A stretch of DNA of 64,000 bases from Bradyrhizobium australiense (GCF_013114825.1 NZ_JAAVLX010000004.1:248001-312000); one strand, 5' to 3'; positions 9,029 through 17,089 are shown, counted from the stretch's first letter. Made by a program: numbers and translations. The notes: a model not told the origin generated them from the letters alone.

Positions 9029-10249
9029 GTGATCGAACCAATCCTCCTATTTGGCATACCCGTCGACTTTATCCTGTTCGCGCTGACGCTGCTCGGCGTC
9101 GCACTTTTCCATCATCACACGCTGCGCGTCGCACTGACGGGCCTGGCTGTCATCGTGCTCTATAAGCTGGTCTTCACCGGCTTCAAGCACGGTGCGGGTC
9201 TCGGCGGCCTTGGCAACCACATGGCGTTTGAATGGGTCACGCTCGCCAATCTGTTCCTGCTGCTGATGGGATTTGCGCTGCTGTCCCGGCATTTCGAGGA
9301 TAGCCGAATACCGGATGAGATGCCGGCCCTGTTGCCGGACGACTGGAAGGGCGGCGTCGTGCTGCTGGCTCTGGTGTTTGTGATCTCGAGCTTTCTCGAC
9401 AATATCGCGGCCGCGCTGATCGGCGGCACCGTGGCGCGGCACGTGTTCCGCGGCAAGGTTCACATCGGTTATCTCGCAGCGATCGTCGCGGCCTCCAATG
9501 CCGGCGGATCCGGCAGCGTCGTCGGCGACACCACGACAACCATGATGTGGATCGCAGGCGTCAGTCCTGTCGCGGTAGTGGAAGCCTATATCGCGGCCGT
9601 GGTCGCGATGCTGATCTTTGCGGTGCCGGCCTCGATCCAGCAGCAGCGCTTCTCGCCGATCCAGAAAAATCCGCCGAGCGGACTGAAGATCGACCGCACG
9701 CGCGTGTTCATCGTCGCCGCCATTCTCGTCGCCGCGCTGGCAGCAAATATCATTGCCAACTTGAAATTCCCGGCCGTTCTGGAAACCGTACCCGTTCTTG
9801 GCATCGCGGTCTGGGCGGTCATTCTGCTCACCGCAGGCCTGCGCGCGCCGGACTGGAAGGTGATGCCGGAAACCTTCAAGGGCACCGTCTTCCTGCTCGC
9901 GCTGGTCACGGCGGCCTCGCTGATGCCGGTCGATCGGCTGCCGGTGGCGTCGTGGCCGACCGCGCTTGGGCTTGGCTTCGTCTCCGCGGTGTTCGACAAC
10001 ATTCCCCTCACCGCGCTCGCCCTCAAGCAAGGCGGCTATGATTGGGGCTATCTCGCCTATGCCGTCGGATTCGGCGGATCGATGATCTGGTTCGGCTCGT
10101 CGGCAGGCGTGGCGTTGTCGAACATGTATCCGGAGGCGAAATCCGTCGGACGCTGGGTCAGCCAGGGCTGGCCTGTAGCGGTGGCCTACGTCATCGGCTT
10201 CTTCGTGATGCTCGCCGTTCTTGGCTGGCACCCCGACCCGCGGGTTTAG
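9029..10249 (+). CDS. NhaD/ArsB-superfamily permease (Na+/H+ antiporter-like)
   Basis: Integral membrane protein of 406 residues with ten to twelve helices, belonging to the ion-transporter superfamily that includes NhaD Na+/H+ antiporters, ArsB and citrate carriers. The paired half-repeat motifs typical of this group are present: SSFLDNIAAALIGG near residue 122 and SAVFDNIPLTALAL near residue 320, each with an Asp-Asn in a broken helix. An AASNAGGSGSVVGD loop also matches the NhaD-like sequences. It starts with GTG at 9029. It lies 62 bp after the esterase gene but has no obvious functional link. Cation antiport is the likeliest role; the substrate is not proven. Confidence 0.8.
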   Translation: MIEPILLFGIPVDFILFALTLLGVALFHHHTLRVALTGLAVIVLYKLVFTGFKHGAGLGGLGNHMAFEWVTLANLFLLLMGFALLSRHFEDSRIPDEMPALLPDDWKGGVVLLALVFVISSFLDNIAAALIGGTVARHVFRGKVHIGYLAAIVAASNAGGSGSVVGDTTTTMMWIAGVSPVAVVEAYIAAVVAMLIFAVPASIQQQRFSPIQKNPPSGLKIDRTRVFIVAAILVAALAANIIANLKFPAVLETVPVLGIAVWAVILLTAGLRAPDWKVMPETFKGTVFLLALVTAASLMPVDRLPVASWPTALGLGFVSAVFDNIPLTALALKQGGYDWGYLAYAVGFGGSMIWFGSSAGVALSNMYPEAKSVGRWVSQGWPVAVAYVIGFFVMLAVLGWHPDPRV

Positions 10250-10405
10250 CGGGACTGAAGGTGACGGCCGGCCTCGCGTCGGCCATCATAGATTGGCCGG
10301 CCACGGCTGTACCGACTCAGGCCGCAATGTTATCCAAGTTTCCGATTAGCTCTCGCACGCAACAACTCTGCCGGTGATTCGGCAGCAATCCGCGAGGTGA
10401 TTGCA

Positions 10406-11287
10406 ATGGCATTTTTCAAGCGCGAGCTCGGCCCGATCGAGCGCTTCGAGGTTGCGCTGAAGGACAAGCTGGCGGCGCGGCAGAAGCTGGCCGAGCGGTT
10501 GAGCGTCGCCGAATCGGAACTTGCAGAAAAACGTGCCGCTGCCGAACGGCTGGCGGTAGCGGGTGCCGATAATTCCCGGCTCGATCGCGCCGAAGCCAGC
10601 ATGCGCGCCGTCGAAGACCGCGCCAAGACGCTGCGCGCCGAATTGGTGGAATTTGACGATCAGGTGGCCTCGGCCGAGCGCGCGCTCGCTGATGCCAAGG
10701 CCCAGCGCGACCGCGACGCGATAGCTGACCAGATCGAGGCGATGGCTGCGGCGATCGAGCGGGCGGCGCCCGGATTTGAAGCCGGCGCCGCAGCGCTGGT
10801 CGAGGCCGTTACAAAAAGCTCGCTGTCGATACCTGAAGCCACCCGGTTCTCGACCAGCGTGGATGCGGTGCGTAGCGAGGTCCGCGCGGCGGCGGACTTG
10901 ATATGCTGGGAGCTGCGTTCCGCCGCGGTACGCACGCGCGCGGGCAACGCCAACCTCGCCAGCCCCGTGCCATCCCTGTCGGAGCAACCGTCATCGGCAG
11001 AGACCGAGCGGCAATTGATGTACACCCTCCACCCCCTGCGTTGGTACGAGGACGGTAAGGTGCGCAAAGTTCCCGCCTTCACACTGGTCGGGCTGCCCAA
11101 GGCGCTGCTGCCGGTGGCGCTGCAGCATCAGCACGTCGACCATCTCAACGCCCGCCGCGTGCAGACGTTGATGCATCTTCACGGCAGCGCAGGCAACGGC
11201 GAACCGCAGGACGACGATCCGCAGCTCGTCGATCTCGACGCGTTGCTCGCCGAAGAGACGCAGAGCGCGCAAGCCGACGTTGCGTGA
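10406..11287 (+). CDS. Hypothetical coiled-coil protein
   Basis: Uncharacterised protein of 293 residues. I chose the ATG at 10406 because a GAGGTGA ribosome-binding sequence precedes it; a GTG nine bases upstream is in frame but overlaps that site. Residues 15-120 are charged and Ala-rich with heptad-like spacing (long coiled coil). The middle third is helical. The C-terminal region contains a conserved-looking globular stretch (YTLHPLRWYEDGKVRKVPAF) followed by an acidic tail. There is no signal peptide or membrane segment. The architecture (coiled coil plus small domain) suggests a structural or adaptor role, perhaps phage-related, but no family was recognised. Confidence 0.75.
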   Translation: MAFFKRELGPIERFEVALKDKLAARQKLAERLSVAESELAEKRAAAERLAVAGADNSRLDRAEASMRAVEDRAKTLRAELVEFDDQVASAERALADAKAQRDRDAIADQIEAMAAAIERAAPGFEAGAAALVEAVTKSSLSIPEATRFSTSVDAVRSEVRAAADLICWELRSAAVRTRAGNANLASPVPSLSEQPSSAETERQLMYTLHPLRWYEDGKVRKVPAFTLVGLPKALLPVALQHQHVDHLNARRVQTLMHLHGSAGNGEPQDDDPQLVDLDALLAEETQSAQADVA

Positions 11288-11552
11288 GCCCAGTGAACGG
11301 TACTTGATCAGTGTGCCCTGTGCGGTTCAGGCCGCGTCGCTCGCGTTCGACCAACCGATAGACGGTATCTGGCCCAGCGATCATTTTGGCGTGGTCGCCG
11401 ATCTGGAAATCAGTGCCGCTCCTTAAGGAATCGCCCTTCTCAAAGTTCCCCCGGAAATCGGGTGGCCGCCACGCCTCCATCCTGCGATCCCAACGTTCAC
11501 GAACCAAGCCGTGCCGTTGAATCAAGAAGACGATTGCAGTTGGAGAAGGCCA

Positions 11553-12038
11553 ATGAAATCCGAAAGCGATCTGACGATCCGAAATCCGTTCGGTGTCATG
11601 GACGTTCCAAATCCCAACGATGACGACGTGATGCAGTTCGCCCGCATCACGGTGCCGGAAGAATCCGCCGCCGACGAGAATGCAAAGCCGTGGAGCTCTG
11701 GAAACGCGAGCTACCAGCACGGCACGATCGATGGTGAATGGTCGAGCCGCTGGAAGGGTGCTGCGGACCCTACCATCCCGGGCGATGCTCCCGATAAATG
11801 GAAACAGGGCCGGGGTGAAGCGAGAACCGTGGGAGACCGCGTGTATCTGTTGTTCGACTGGAATTCCGGCGCGCGCCGGGGACTGATCGACGCAAGGCGC
11901 GAAGGCCCGCGGCGGCTGGTCGGCAAGTACATCAACCTGAACAACCCGGAGATCACGGTGCCCTGGGTCGGCCTGGTGGTAAGCGATCAGAGAATAGATG
12001 GATACTTTGCGCAAGGCCGGGTGGATTTCCGGAGGTAG
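11553..12038 (+). CDS. Hypothetical protein, likely beta-rich
   Basis: Uncharacterised 161-residue protein with no signal peptide. The ATG at 11553 is preceded by GGAGAAGG at a good distance. The sequence has many Trp and Gly residues and alternating hydrophobic positions (DGEWSSRWKGAA, RVYLLFDWNSGARRGLIDAR, LVGKYINLNNPEITVPWVG), which suggests a beta-barrel or beta-sandwich binding fold. It is convergent with the GlxA-type regulator, 14 bp apart. No function can be assigned. Confidence 0.7.
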   Translation: MKSESDLTIRNPFGVMDVPNPNDDDVMQFARITVPEESAADENAKPWSSGNASYQHGTIDGEWSSRWKGAADPTIPGDAPDKWKQGRGEARTVGDRVYLLFDWNSGARRGLIDARREGPRRLVGKYINLNNPEITVPWVGLVVSDQRIDGYFAQGRVDFRR

Positions 12039-12052
12039 CGGCCTCCATTTAC

Positions 12053-12991
12053 CTACCCTGCCCGCGCCGCACGGCGCAGCGATTGCGGTGGCTGGCCGAA
12101 AGCGCGGATGAAGGCGCGGCGCATCCGCTCGGGGTCGCGGAAGCCGGTGGTTTGCGCGACACGCTCGATTGCCTCGCTGGAGGACTGCACGCGCTGCCGC
12201 GCCACTTCGATGCGCAGCCGCTCCACCGCCTTTGACGGCGTGGTGCCGGTCTCGGCCATGAAGGCGCGGGTAAAGTGCCGCGAGCTCATGCCGGCCTGCT
12301 CGGCGAGATCTTCGACGGTCAGCGGCGCGTCGAGGTTTTCGCGCGCCCAGGCCAAAAGCGGCCCGAAGCGTCCGTTCGGCGCCTTCAATTCCAGAAGCGA
12401 GGAGAATTGCGACTGGCCGCCGCTACGGCGGTGATAGAGCACCAGCTGCTTTGCCGTCTTTTGCGCGATCTCGTCGCCATAGTCTTCCGCGATCATCGCC
12501 AGCGACAGGTCGATGCCGGCTGATATCCCGGCCGAGGTCCAGACGTCCCCATCGCGCACGAAGATGCGATCGGGCTCCAGCTTCACCTGCGGATAGGTTT
12601 TCAGAAAATGCCGCGTGCGCTGCCAATGCGTGGTGGCGCGGCGGCCGTCGAGCAGGCCGGCCTCGGCGAGCACATAGGCGCCGGAGCAGACGCTGGCGAT
12701 GCGCACGCCACGTTTGGCAATCGTGCGCACGAAGCCGATCGTCTTTTCACAGGTCGCCGCCTGCCGCACGCCCTCGCCGCCGGCGACGATCAGCGTCGTG
12801 ATCGCGGATGCCGGTTTCAATCCTCTCGCGACTATCTCGACGCCAGACGACGAGCGCACCGGCCCCGGCGTCACGGCCAGAACCCGGATCGCCGGCGCCC
12901 CCTCGGCAAAGCGCGCCGCGATCTCGAACGCCGAAATCGGCCCGGCCGCATCGAGCAACTGGAAATCCGGAAACACGAGAACGGCGATCAT
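12053..12991 (-). CDS. GlxA-type transcriptional regulator (DJ-1/PfpI + AraC)
   Basis: Two-domain regulator of 312 residues from the ATG at 12991. Residues 1-165 form a DJ-1/PfpI-like domain (MIAVLVFPDFQLLDAAGP; VASVCSGAYVLAEAG keeps the elbow Cys). Residues about 205-312 form an AraC helix-turn-helix pair (LTVEDLAEQAGMSSRHFTRAF and IERVAQTTGFRDPERMRRAF). Known GlxA/ArgR/GbdR-type relatives sense small amines or amino-acid derivatives through the DJ-1 domain. An in-frame ATG 57 bases upstream is possible but adds residues without family similarity. It is divergent from a gene for a stand-alone DJ-1 family enzyme, which is its probable target. Confidence 0.9.
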   Translation of the reverse strand: MIAVLVFPDFQLLDAAGPISAFEIAARFAEGAPAIRVLAVTPGPVRSSSGVEIVARGLKPASAITTLIVAGGEGVRQAATCEKTIGFVRTIAKRGVRIASVCSGAYVLAEAGLLDGRRATTHWQRTRHFLKTYPQVKLEPDRIFVRDGDVWTSAGISAGIDLSLAMIAEDYGDEIAQKTAKQLVLYHRRSGGQSQFSSLLELKAPNGRFGPLLAWARENLDAPLTVEDLAEQAGMSSRHFTRAFMAETGTTPSKAVERLRIEVARQRVQSSSEAIERVAQTTGFRDPERMRRAFIRAFGQPPQSLRRAARAG

Positions 12992-13101
12992 GATATTTGC
13001 CTGTTTGTCCGATGTCCCGAAATGAGGGAAATACGCCATTTCTGACAAGAAGCGACCATGTCAGGATGGCCTTCGTCAAGCCAAATTTTCCGGAGGTCAC
13101 G

Positions 13102-13806
13102 ATGTCCGCGCCATCTCAACCATCCACGCCCCTTCAGATCGGTCTCGTGCTGTTTCCGCGCGTCACCCAGCTCGATTTCACCGGTCCCTTGCAGGTGTTC
13201 TCCAGCCTCCCGAATGCCGAGGTGCATCTGATCTGGAAAAGGATCGAGCCGGTCACGAGCGATTCCGTGCTGGTGCTGACGCCGACCACGACCTTTGCCG
13301 ACTGCCCGCAGCTCGACGTGATCTGCGTGCCCGGCGGGTTCGGCACCGACGACATGATCAACGACGAGGAGATGCTGGCTTTCCTGCGCAAGCAGGCCCC
13401 GGGCGCGAAATACATTACCTCGGTTTGCACGGGATCGCTGGTGCTCGGCGCCGCCGGCCTGCTCAAAGGTTTTCGCGCGGCTACCCATTGGACGGCGATG
13501 GATTTCCTCTCGGCTTTCGGCGCGATCCCGACAAAAACGCGCGTCTGCGTGGACGGCAACCGCGTTACCGGCGGCGGCGTCACCGCGGGCATCGATTTCG
13601 CGCTGACGCTGGTCTCGCTGCTGCACGATCAGAAGACGGCGGAGGCGATCCAGCTCCGGCTCGAATACAACCCGGCGCCGCCGTTCAATTCCGGCTCGCC
13701 CGATACCGCGCCGCCGGAAGTCCTCGCCTTCATGAAGGACCGGATTGCGCAAGCGCAGTTACGCCGCGGCGAAATGATCGACCGCGCCGCCGCGCGGCTG
13801 GGATAG
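13102..13806 (+). CDS. DJ-1/PfpI family protein, isonitrile hydratase-like
   Basis: Cytosolic DJ-1 superfamily protein of 234 residues, most like bacterial isonitrile (cyclohexyl isocyanide) hydratases that convert R-NC to N-substituted formamide. The two residues needed in that family are visible: Asp25 in TQLDFTGPLQVF and the nucleophilic Cys109 in ITSVCTGSLVLG. The following GLLKGFRAATHW is also typical. The start is the ATG at 13102, behind a strong CGGAGGTCAC ribosome-binding site. Divergent from the GlxA-type regulator, with about 110 bp between starts. Substrate unverified. Confidence 0.85.
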   Translation: MSAPSQPSTPLQIGLVLFPRVTQLDFTGPLQVFSSLPNAEVHLIWKRIEPVTSDSVLVLTPTTTFADCPQLDVICVPGGFGTDDMINDEEMLAFLRKQAPGAKYITSVCTGSLVLGAAGLLKGFRAATHWTAMDFLSAFGAIPTKTRVCVDGNRVTGGGVTAGIDFALTLVSLLHDQKTAEAIQLRLEYNPAPPFNSGSPDTAPPEVLAFMKDRIAQAQLRRGEMIDRAAARLG

Positions 13807-13827
13807 CGTCGTGCCTCTGCATTCGTG

Positions 13828-13959
13828 TCCCGGACGCGGTGCAGCGTTCTCCCGGCGATGCGAAGCATCGTCCGGTAAGCTGCGCCGCAGAGCCGGGACC
13901 TACGTTCATACGGGTCGCGGCTATGCGGTGCATCGTTGCACGCTGCACCGCGTCCGGGA
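13828..13959. repeat. Palindromic intergenic repeat with perfect 20-bp arms
   Basis: The arms at 13828-13847 and 13940-13959 are exact reverse complements over 20 bases (core CCCGGACGCGGTGCAGCG). The 92-bp interior also contains self-complementary segments around GCGATGCGAAGCATCG (left side). It resembles the element family seen at 7891-7991 in its GATGCGAAGCATC portion and lies just downstream of the isonitrile-hydratase-like gene. Probably a dispersed Bradyrhizobium-type palindromic repeat. Confidence 0.8.
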
Positions 13960-14341
13960 TACGTAGCTCCGGTGCTAGGACTGGCGCGAGCACCTCTGCC
14001 GTATGGAAGAGAAAAAGGCCGCCTGGTTTCCCAGACGGCCTTTCCTGTCCTACGGCAGCCACGCATTAGCGGGCGATTTCAGAACCTCTGCACCGGGGGC
14101 CTATCTCCCGGCCGTGTCCTACTCGGTGGCCGCTGCTCGCCGGGGCAGTCGCGAGCTGGAGCCCGGCACCGACGCGATGGTTTCCCATCTCCGTAAGATG
14201 GGTACATTGAGCCGCGATAACGCGGAGAGCACAAGGTGGCTGCGGCGGATGTCCCCGCTGATCCCGTTATCCACAGACCTGGCGCAAGACCAAACAGGAC
14301 GTCATGACACACGCGCGGATCACTGACTGCCCGCGCAAATT
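13960..14341. other. Non-coding gap with one hairpin
   Basis: About 380 bases without a credible gene. Open frames here are short, lack ribosome-binding sites and have no protein character. Apart from the terminator-like hairpin at 14014-14043, I see only short palindromes such as CCATCTCCGTAAGATGG near 14187. Confidence 0.5.
14014..14043. terminator. Bidirectional terminator-like hairpin
   Basis: The stem AAAGGCCGCCTGG / CCAGACGGCCTTT, with one mismatch and a TTTC loop, is flanked by A-rich and T-rich ends, so it can act in either direction. It lies between the convergent isonitrile-hydratase-like gene (ends 13806) and the membrane-protein gene (ends 14342). Confidence 0.7.
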
Positions 14342-15043
14342 TCACTGCGAGGCTTCCGCGCCTACTCCGGCGCGGGCCAGCTGTCTGAAGATGACGGCGT
14401 GCACGATCAGGAACATCGGCACCAATACGGTCGGGATCAGCGACCACGGCAGCATCTGCACCGCTTCCGAACCCGGTCCAGCGTGGATCATCTGCAATGG
14501 CGAGCCATTCGCCGAAATGACGCCGAGCGTAATCGCGACCACGAGATCGAGCATGCCGAATGCATTCCAGGCCCAGACCAGCGACTTGCCTTGCCCGCGT
14601 AGCGCGAGCCAAGCTACCGGCAACGCCAATGCACCGGTGATGACATCGCCCCAACCCGCCGAGTATGGGAACGGTCCGGCAAGCCGGCCTTCGGCCGCGA
14701 GCAGGATGAAGAATCCTCCCGCCACGCGCCAGACGTTGAGGCCGATCAGGAACGGCATCGGCATCCCAAGCAGCGACGCGCGCACCGACGCGGAAATCGA
14801 GCCCGCAACGGCAGTCGCCACCAGCGGAAACGCGATGACGGCGCCGATCATCAGCGGCCCCAGCGGACTTGCGCCGCGGAACTGGTTCGCGGCTGCCAGC
14901 GCGGCAGCCAGACCGGCCCACAGACCCGCGCCGATCGAAAGAGCGATACGCTGCGATGTGCTGATCGGCATCGCGCCGGTAAGCGCATTGATGCTGACGA
15001 TGATCGCGGCGACGAGCACGATGGTTCCGATGAAGTCGAGCAT
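14342..15043 (-). CDS. Conserved integral membrane protein
   Basis: A 233-residue protein with about seven hydrophobic segments and no soluble domain. The opening MLDFIGTIVLVAAIIVS is the first membrane helix. Features such as FPYSAGWGDVITGALALPVAWL and NAFGMLDLVVAITLGV recall uncharacterised bacterial membrane proteins of unknown role. The most informative feature is its promoter: a GTGTAACTACACCTAT site at 15060-15075, just before the start, duplicates a site before the MarR gene immediately upstream. It is therefore very likely in the MarR regulon and may confer tolerance to, or sense, whatever the regulator binds. That role is inference. Confidence 0.8.
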   Translation of the reverse strand: MLDFIGTIVLVAAIIVSINALTGAMPISTSQRIALSIGAGLWAGLAAALAAANQFRGASPLGPLMIGAVIAFPLVATAVAGSISASVRASLLGMPMPFLIGLNVWRVAGGFFILLAAEGRLAGPFPYSAGWGDVITGALALPVAWLALRGQGKSLVWAWNAFGMLDLVVAITLGVISANGSPLQMIHAGPGSEAVQMLPWSLIPTVLVPMFLIVHAVIFRQLARAGVGAEASQ

Positions 15044-15059
15044 GGTATCTCTCCTTTAC

Positions 15060-15075
15060 GTGTAACTACACCTAT
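15060..15075. promoter_or_regulatory. Operator-like site of the adjacent MarR regulator
   Basis: GTGTAACTACACCTAT lies 17 bases upstream of the membrane-protein start. It matches 15 of 16 bases with the site at 15566-15581 in front of the marR gene. The core GTGTA-N-CTACAC is a dyad, as expected for a MarR dimer. Confidence 0.7.
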
Positions 15076-15113
15076 CGGGATGGACGAAACTTCGGCCGAA
15101 GGACCGGATCGTT

Positions 15114-15557
15114 TCATCCCAGATTTCGAGAACTCAACAGCTTCAGCGCGGCCTGACCATCAGCGCCGAGCAGCTTACCGATTTGCGCCTGCGCCCTCGA
15201 CCAGAAAGGAAAGCTCCGGCGCACCACGCCCCGCCCCTGCCCGGTGATGCCGATCATGCGGGCGCGGGGGTCGTCACCCGTCTTGATCGAAATCCACTTT
15301 TCCTGCTCGAGCAGCGCCAGGTTGCGGGTCAGCGTGGTACGCTCCATGCCGAGAATGCCGGCCAGCTTGCCGATCGGCATTTCGCCTCGCAGCATCAACT
15401 GCGACAGGATGGTGAACTGTGTGATCCGAATTCCCGATTCCTGCATATACGAATCGTACAGCCGCGTGATCTTTCGTGCGGCCTGCCGCGATGCCAGACA
15501 GAAACAGCCGGCAGCGGCCATGTAGTCAGCGGCATCGGGATCATTCGGTTGCTTCAT
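15114..15557 (-). CDS. MarR-family transcriptional regulator
   Basis: Winged-helix repressor of 147 residues. The DNA-binding core is ITQFTILSQLML...MPIGKLAGILGMERTTLTRNLALLEQEKWI with the DDPRARMIGIT wing, all standard MarR. The start is the ATG at 15557; upstream in-frame codons overlap the operator-like palindrome and are rejected. Cysteines at the N-terminus (AGCFCLASRQAARK) could sense oxidants or electrophiles, but this is speculation. Upstream of a membrane-protein gene on the same strand (70 bp apart), each with a matching operator-like site, so autoregulation plus local regulation is likely. Confidence 0.92.
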   Translation of the reverse strand: MKQPNDPDAADYMAAAGCFCLASRQAARKITRLYDSYMQESGIRITQFTILSQLMLRGEMPIGKLAGILGMERTTLTRNLALLEQEKWISIKTGDDPRARMIGITGQGRGVVRRSFPFWSRAQAQIGKLLGADGQAALKLLSSRNLG

Positions 15558-15565
15558 GAAGATCA

Positions 15566-15581
15566 GTGTAGCTACACCTAT
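15566..15581. promoter_or_regulatory. Operator-like site in the marR promoter
   Basis: GTGTAGCTACACCTAT, containing the perfect 12-bp palindrome GTGTAGCTACAC, lies 8 bases upstream of the MarR start. It is repeated (one base different) before the downstream membrane-protein gene. Its position would block initiation, consistent with autorepression. Confidence 0.72.
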
Positions 15582-15632
15582 TTTCGCCCGCAAGCGCAAC
15601 CCGAAGCTGTTCCCTTTAAAATAAACGTGAAG

Positions 15633-16043
15633 TCAGTTTCCCGGCGTCCAGGGCTGGTAGTCGCCGGTCGCCTTGGGACGGCGGCCGCTTGCGAGCGTGG
15701 AGCCGGAGGGGCGGTAGGCCGCGGGCGTGCCGGTCAGGTTCGGCACGTGCGGCTTTTCCCATTCGCGCGGGGTGTACGGCGCTTCGGTCGGCGGCGTATC
15801 GACAACGTGGTGCAGCCAGCCATGCCATGACGGCGGCACCCGGCTCGCCTCGGCGTAGCCGTTATAGATCACCCAGCGCCGCTCGAAGCCGAGCGTCGGA
15901 TCGATCTTGCCGCCCTTAGTGCGGTAGTAGCGGTTGCCCTGCTCGTCCTGGCCGACCAATTCGCCGAACCGCCAGGTCCATAATTGCGTGCCGAACGTCT
16001 GGCCGTTCCACCAAGTGAAAAATTTCAGCAGAAACAGCTTCAT
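15633..16043 (-). CDS. NADH:ubiquinone oxidoreductase NDUFA12-family subunit
   Basis: Accessory subunit of respiratory complex I in Alphaproteobacteria and mitochondria (B17.2 / 17.2 kDa family), bound to the peripheral arm near the quinone module. The 136-residue protein shows the family features: FFTWWNGQTFGTQLWT at the N-terminus, GQDEQGNRYYR, the RRWVIYNGYAEASRVPP block and WHGWLHH...PP. A Pro-rich C-terminal tail follows. No signal peptide. It is not next to the nuo operon here, which is normal for this gene. Confidence 0.93.
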   Translation of the reverse strand: MKLFLLKFFTWWNGQTFGTQLWTWRFGELVGQDEQGNRYYRTKGGKIDPTLGFERRWVIYNGYAEASRVPPSWHGWLHHVVDTPPTEAPYTPREWEKPHVPNLTGTPAAYRPSGSTLASGRRPKATGDYQPWTPGN

Positions 16044-16256
16044 GAGGACTCGGCCGGTTCGAACTAGGGTGCCGCTCTGATGCCACCGGCGGGACGGATT
16101 GTCCAGCCGAAGGCGGACATTTCAGTCCTCCGGAAGGCCGGTTTTGCCACGCTCGATTGGGCCCACGCATGATCGCGGAATCGGCACAATCCGTTCATTC
16201 CGCATACAGTTCCGATCCGACAGGCTGAGCTCGCGTGCAATCAGTGCGCGGGCTCT

Positions 16257-16281
16257 GGAACGTCCGCCCCTTGAACGGGTT
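16257..16281 (+). promoter_or_regulatory. Candidate EcfG (general stress sigma) promoter
   Basis: GGAAC at 16257-16261 and GGTT at 16278-16281, separated by 16 bases, fit the alphaproteobacterial EcfG pattern (GGAAC, 16-17 bases, cGTT). The pair lies about 30 bases before the BA14K-type gene. Short motifs like this occur by chance, so confidence is low. Confidence 0.33.
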
Positions 16282-16312
16282 AGGGCCTATATCCCCGCAA
16301 ATGGAGCCTAAA

Positions 16313-17071
16313 ATGATCAGTCTAAAGGTTTTGAGTACCGCGGCAGCGATGGCGCTTGTGTTGCCGATGATCGCGCCAAGCCTCAGCGCCGTTCAGGCGC
16401 AGGATAGAGGCGCTGGTGGCGGTGGCGGTGGTGGCGGCGCCAGGGGTGGTGGCGGTGGCGGCGCAGCCGGCGGCGGCGGTGCGGCTATTGGCGGCGGCGG
16501 TGGCTTTAGAGGTGGCGGCGGCGGCGCAGCTATCGGTGGCGGCGGTGGCTTTAGAGGTGGCGGCGGCGGCGCAGCTATCGGTGGCAGCGGTGGCTTTAGA
16601 GGTGGTGGCGGCATGGCAGGTGGTGGCGGCGGCGTTCGAGCCGGCGGCATGGCGGCCGGCGGTGCTGTTGGTGGTGGTGGTTTTAGAGCCGGTACCGACA
16701 CAGGATTCCGGACAGCTCCCACCACTGGATTCCGCCCGACTCCCGGCACCGGCGGCACAGCCGTCGTGGGCGGCGGCAGTTACGCCGGCGGCGGCTATTA
16801 TGGCGGTCACCGCTTTCATCACCGCCATCGTGGCGGCTTCTGGCCGGGCTTCGCGATTGGTGCCGGCATCGGGTCGGCCTATGGCTATTACGACAGTCCT
16901 TACTACTACGATGACTCGTACGGATATTACGACGACACCGTGGTCGCCGCGGCGCCCCCCGTCGGGGATGATGCCGTGGCGTATTGCATGAGGCGGTACA
17001 AATCCTACGATCCGGCATCGGGAACGTATCTCGGCTATGACGGCCAACGTCACCCCTGCCCGGCGCAATAG
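16313..17071 (+). CDS. Glycine-rich BA14K-type secreted protein
   Basis: Exported protein of 252 residues. From the ATG at 16313 (GGAG ribosome-binding site just upstream), a signal peptide runs to about AVQAQ near residue 30. A Gly-rich region at residues 32-130 is built partly from a tandem 15-residue unit. A Tyr/Gly/His-rich segment follows. The C-terminal 33 residues (DDAVAYCMRRYKSYDPASGTYLGYDG) match the BA14K-like domain, first known from a Brucella immunoreactive protein. A hydrophobic stretch (GGFWPGFAIGAGIGSAYGYY) precedes it. Probably associated with the cell envelope. Upstream in-frame codons to 16235 are less likely because they delay the signal peptide. Confidence 0.85.
   Translation: MISLKVLSTAAAMALVLPMIAPSLSAVQAQDRGAGGGGGGGGARGGGGGGAAGGGGAAIGGGGGFRGGGGGAAIGGGGGFRGGGGGAAIGGSGGFRGGGGMAGGGGGVRAGGMAAGGAVGGGGFRAGTDTGFRTAPTTGFRPTPGTGGTAVVGGGSYAGGGYYGGHRFHHRHRGGFWPGFAIGAGIGSAYGYYDSPYYYDDSYGYYDDTVVAAAPPVGDDAVAYCMRRYKSYDPASGTYLGYDGQRHPCPAQ
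16499..16612 (+). repeat. 45-bp tandem repeat inside the BA14K gene
   Basis: Units starting at 16499, 16544 and 16589 begin GGTGGCTTTAGAGGTGG. The first two are nearly identical over 45 bases and the third is truncated after about 24. Each full unit encodes 15 residues (GGFRGGGGGAAIGGG). The multiple of three keeps the reading frame, so copy number can vary without breaking the gene. Confidence 0.85.
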
Positions 17072-17089
17072 TTCGATAGCGTGAGTCTG

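Noticed and set aside
9047..10231. A 394-codon minus-strand frame opposite the NhaD-like permease
   Set aside because: Charged low-complexity product, antisense to a clear membrane transporter.
11145..12014. Minus-strand frame across 11.1-12.0 kb
   Set aside because: Overlaps two better-supported plus-strand genes; only the short part around 11290-11480 looks protein-like, so it is recorded as a finding rather than as a gene.
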